64,000 nucleotides of DNA, taken from Aulostomus chinensis. Taxonomy: Eukaryota > Chordata > Actinopteri > Syngnathiformes > Aulostomidae. Of the stretch, positions 61,190-64,000 are shown piece after piece; the first letter of the stretch is position 1; every line of letters begins with the position of its first letter. Under the pieces are notes generated by a model, which had not been told where the DNA came from, made no database searches, and worked only from the letters and a program-made list of their open reading frames with translations. The DNA lies in assembly GCA_037954235.1 (NCBI GenBank), contig JBBMOA010000013.1, forward strand, positions 8,412,501-8,476,500, in the 5' to 3' direction. The position numbers and the translations under genes are program-made.

Positions 61190-61190
<1 letters not shown>
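60900..61190 (+). other. Possible first exon or promoter of an unidentified gene
   Basis: A pyrimidine- then purine-rich block (60945-61100) precedes an ATG at 61130 that opens MKTLTVSATDVKVLMITLAS before running into a (TG)n tract. The hydrophobic end could be the start of a signal peptide or membrane span, with a splice donor before or within the repeat. I recognise no family and see no continuing exon in the window. This is weak evidence and may be chance. Confidence 0.15.

Positions 61191-61192
<2 letters not shown>

Positions 61193-61266
<74 letters not shown>
61193..61266. repeat. (TG)n microsatellite
   Basis: About 36 TG units, 400 bp after the previous TG tract. Confidence 0.97.
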
Positions 61267-61268
<2 letters not shown>

Positions 61269-61269
61269 A

Positions 61270-63593
61270 TTGGAGTATGGTCTAGGCCAGAAGGTAACAG
61301 CCAGGATCTCACATTGGGCAGGATTTGTTCAAGACTATTAAAGTTGTTCAAGGAAGAGGATTTGTTTAAGAGAATTGACTAGAGTGTGTGTGAGGGAATG
61401 TAGGTATGTTCAAGCAGATGAAAGAGTGCAGGAGGTCTGTGCTGTTGTGTTAACCCTCATATACTCGGAGGTGCGCTGTGTGACTTCCGCTCCATCTATG
61501 AAAGGCTGGTCTGAGTTCCATATTTCCAGAGGCAACAAAAAGAAAATCTCATGTATGCAGCAACAGCTTGGGTACAGTTATCAGAAAGATGCTTGTCATA
61601 ATTCCCAGTTCCCTTTCATTTGAAACTGTCCATTACAAGAATATGTCTGTGTCATTGATGTGTTTTATTTTTATTGTGTATTTTGGCCATGGTCAAGTCC
61701 TGTCAACCTGGTAAGGATAATAAGCCTGCTGAGAACTTCACTCTCAAGAGAATGGGGATGAAAGGTTGTTGTTTTTTTGTTTTTTTTACTCCCTCAGCAT
61801 TCATTCCTCAACATATGAAATGATTCGGAAAAATGCCAATGAGCAGCTACAGCTACAGTAATAATATCACTGAAATTGTAGTGAGAGAGAGGGAGCGCTC
61901 TTTTTTAGCAATGGTGTAGTGTAAACAACCTTTTGATGACAATCAAATTTGCTGCGATTAAATCGCAGTAACTTTTTAAAATTTGAAAATATTTATTTTC
62001 TAAACGGAACAAGGATTTGACTGGTTGCATTTGATATGGCTCAACTGTCTGAGACTTTGATGAGTTTTGTTATTCATCTAGAACCTTCCCGATTGATAAT
62101 CTGGATTTGGTAAAAGTTGGTCAATGCTTGTGCAGTCTGTTGTGAGAAAACATTGTGAGATACTGTTATGTGATATGAGACAACTGGTGTCATTTACAGA
62201 GCAAAAAATATTTACGGACTGTATTTAGCCAAAAAAAGAACAGTAACATTAACATAAACATTTACAATCAATAAACTAGAGGGCGCTAGAGAAAGTGTAT
62301 ATCTCCGCAAAGGTGATTTAATATCAGATCTGGATAAAGCAAAAAAAAAAAAAAAACGAAAAGGAAAGTAACAGTACTTGAGCCAACGTTCTCTCAAAAT
62401 TAAATATCAAAATCTATCCATAGTTTCTTTATTTAGTCTACTAATGACATCCATCCTGCTAACCTGCAATGTAACCTGCTGTTCATCCTGCTAACCTGCA
62501 ATGCTGTGGCCAGGTTTATTCTCAGATACAAATTACAGACCATACATACCAAGATAAGGTATGTCACTGTTAAATTGTGGTCAGTACCAAAACACATTGT
62601 GCTTGCAGATAAAAGTAGCCTAAATAAGCCCTCACTGTTCCTTATCTGGTTAATTTTTAAAGGGAATTATTAATTTAAGAGCAAATCAACCATGGAAAAA
62701 AAGTAATAAGTAATCACTGAAGCAGAATTTCTATCCAGGTTACAATCACAAATCGCAGTGCTCAAGTGCGGGAAACACTAAGAGAGGCCATTTAGTGGGC
62801 AGCACAAAAAGACTGCAAGTTGATACCTACAACCTCAGTCGACCAACAGAAATGTGTGACCAAGAATTGAGAAAGAACCAAAAGGACAGACAGGAAAGAA
62901 AGGATTTCCGGCTGTGAATTGGACAAACGTCTTTGTATCTTATTTCTAACTGCACCTGCTGCTATGGTAACAATTTGTCACCTAAACTCAAGATCTAAAA
63001 TGAATACGACTGGGATAGTATTTGCATTTCCTAGTAATTTAGAATAAAAGAATTTGTTGTAATTTGATGAATATATGACCAAATTCTAACGGGTCTTATT
63101 TGACTCTTTCGTCACCAAGTCTTGTGTATTCAGTTTCACACTCGTATGCTAGACCACTGATTAAAATTGCAACTTGACTTACCTGACATGATGACCCCTT
63201 ACCACATAATACCATCTCTCCATAAATAATGTAATGACCCTTTTACACTGAACAAATCTGCAATCATCGCAGTATTATTAAGCTTCAACTGCGCTAGCAG
63301 GAATGTGAAGATGACATCGGTAAAATGTATCATTATTTTCACTCCCTTTTTGATGCAACGTCTGTCCACTAACACTGTACCTCTCTAGCAGACACGGGCA
63401 CACTTCTCTTGTTAAACCAAAAACACCTTTATTTTACAAACTGCCAGCTCTACACAGCTGGACACAGTTATACACAGCTAGCTGCCCTGCAAACATTTTT
63501 ACATGAAGTCACCAGAGCACCAGCACGTGGAGCAAACACAGAGTGTCAGTGGATCAACTGCCCACTGTTATCATGTCTATCTCAGTTTTGTTG

Positions 63594-63626
<33 letters not shown>

Positions 63627-64000
63627 TTTAAGTGATGTTTAGCTCAGCTGCAATCCTAAGGAGCACTGTTTCCATTTTAGGAAAATGGATGAGTAGGGAA
63701 TCATACCATGATACCATGCTAAGAATAAATAAATAAATAATTTACGTCAGTAGTTCTCAATACTGTAAGCTCACTTCACCTTTTCCAAATTCTTCCCAAA
63801 TACTAATCTTCTAAAAACTTTTTCAATGAAGTTTCTAACTTCTTTCTAAATTATTCTGAGTCTGTGTGGATTGAAACACATGTGGGGCTGGACTCTTACC
63901 TCCAGCTGAACAGAAGCGAAGGTCAATACTTTCTACAAGGGGTTAACACAATCACCATTACTGCTTCCTGCTGTCACGCTGGAGAAGGCAGGGCATAGAA
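61270..64000. other. Intergenic, nothing recognised
   Basis: A/T-rich sequence with poly-A at about 62341-62356 and (GTT)n changing into (GGT)n at 63586-63625. No exon, RNA gene or transposon is supported. Confidence 0.45.

Noticed and set aside
1..64000. CRISPR arrays, prokaryotic operons, phage or plasmid functions
   Set aside because: All tandem repeats seen are eukaryotic microsatellites or transposon pieces, and the genes are spliced vertebrate genes.
35360..64000. A hidden conserved multi-exon gene in the desert
   Set aside because: I scanned the open frames for family motifs on both strands. Apart from retroelement proteins and one transposon-associated relic nothing was recognisable, and only the weak candidate near 61.1 kb remained.

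Overview
The window is from a ray-finned fish, very likely a teleost genome. The evidence is split vertebrate genes with GT-AG introns, long (CA)n/(TG)n tracts, and typical teleost repeats: L2-like LINEs with an (AAGTC)n tail, Tc1/mariner and hAT DNA transposons, and a tRNA-headed SINE ending in GGAT repeats. There are no bacterial features. All four protein-coding genes I can reconstruct lie on the + strand in the first 35.2 kb.

Layout. (1) 385-18200: sh3bgrl, four coding exons over 16 kb. Its long introns hold a Tc1 element with a hAT element nested inside it, SINEs, and a near-identical inverted duplication. (2) 18900-21300: decayed L2-like LINE copies. (3) 22403-23800: a two-exon gene recognised as tasl, the innate-immune adaptor of SLC15A4, with a C-terminal LxIS motif. 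(4) 25274-30440: a 13-coding-exon Na+/H+ exchanger of the NHE2/NHE4 type, called slc9a2. (5) 30923-35354: tmem182, five coding exons, starting only 606 bp after the slc9a2 stop. In human these two genes are also close neighbours at 2q12, which supports both calls. (6) 35.4-64 kb: a gene-poor, repeat-rich stretch with a minus-strand L2-like LINE (49.0-51.8 kb) abutting a plus-strand LINE (51.8-53.8 kb), many SINE copies, microsatellites, several hairpins and one relic of a cysteine-rich, transposon-associated ORF. The only hint of a further gene is a possible first exon near 61 kb.

The four genes do not form one pathway. SH3BGRL is a small thioredoxin-fold scaffold protein, TASL links an endolysosomal transporter to IRF5, the exchanger moves Na+ and H+ across the plasma membrane, and TMEM182 is a claudin-like muscle membrane protein. 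I found no undescribed multi-gene system. The most unusual structure is the long inverted duplication inside a sh3bgrl intron (13422-15804), which carries a SINE in both arms and target-site evidence for which arm came first. Exon boundaries were derived by hand from splice signals, reading phase and remembered family sequences; no alignment or transcript data were available.
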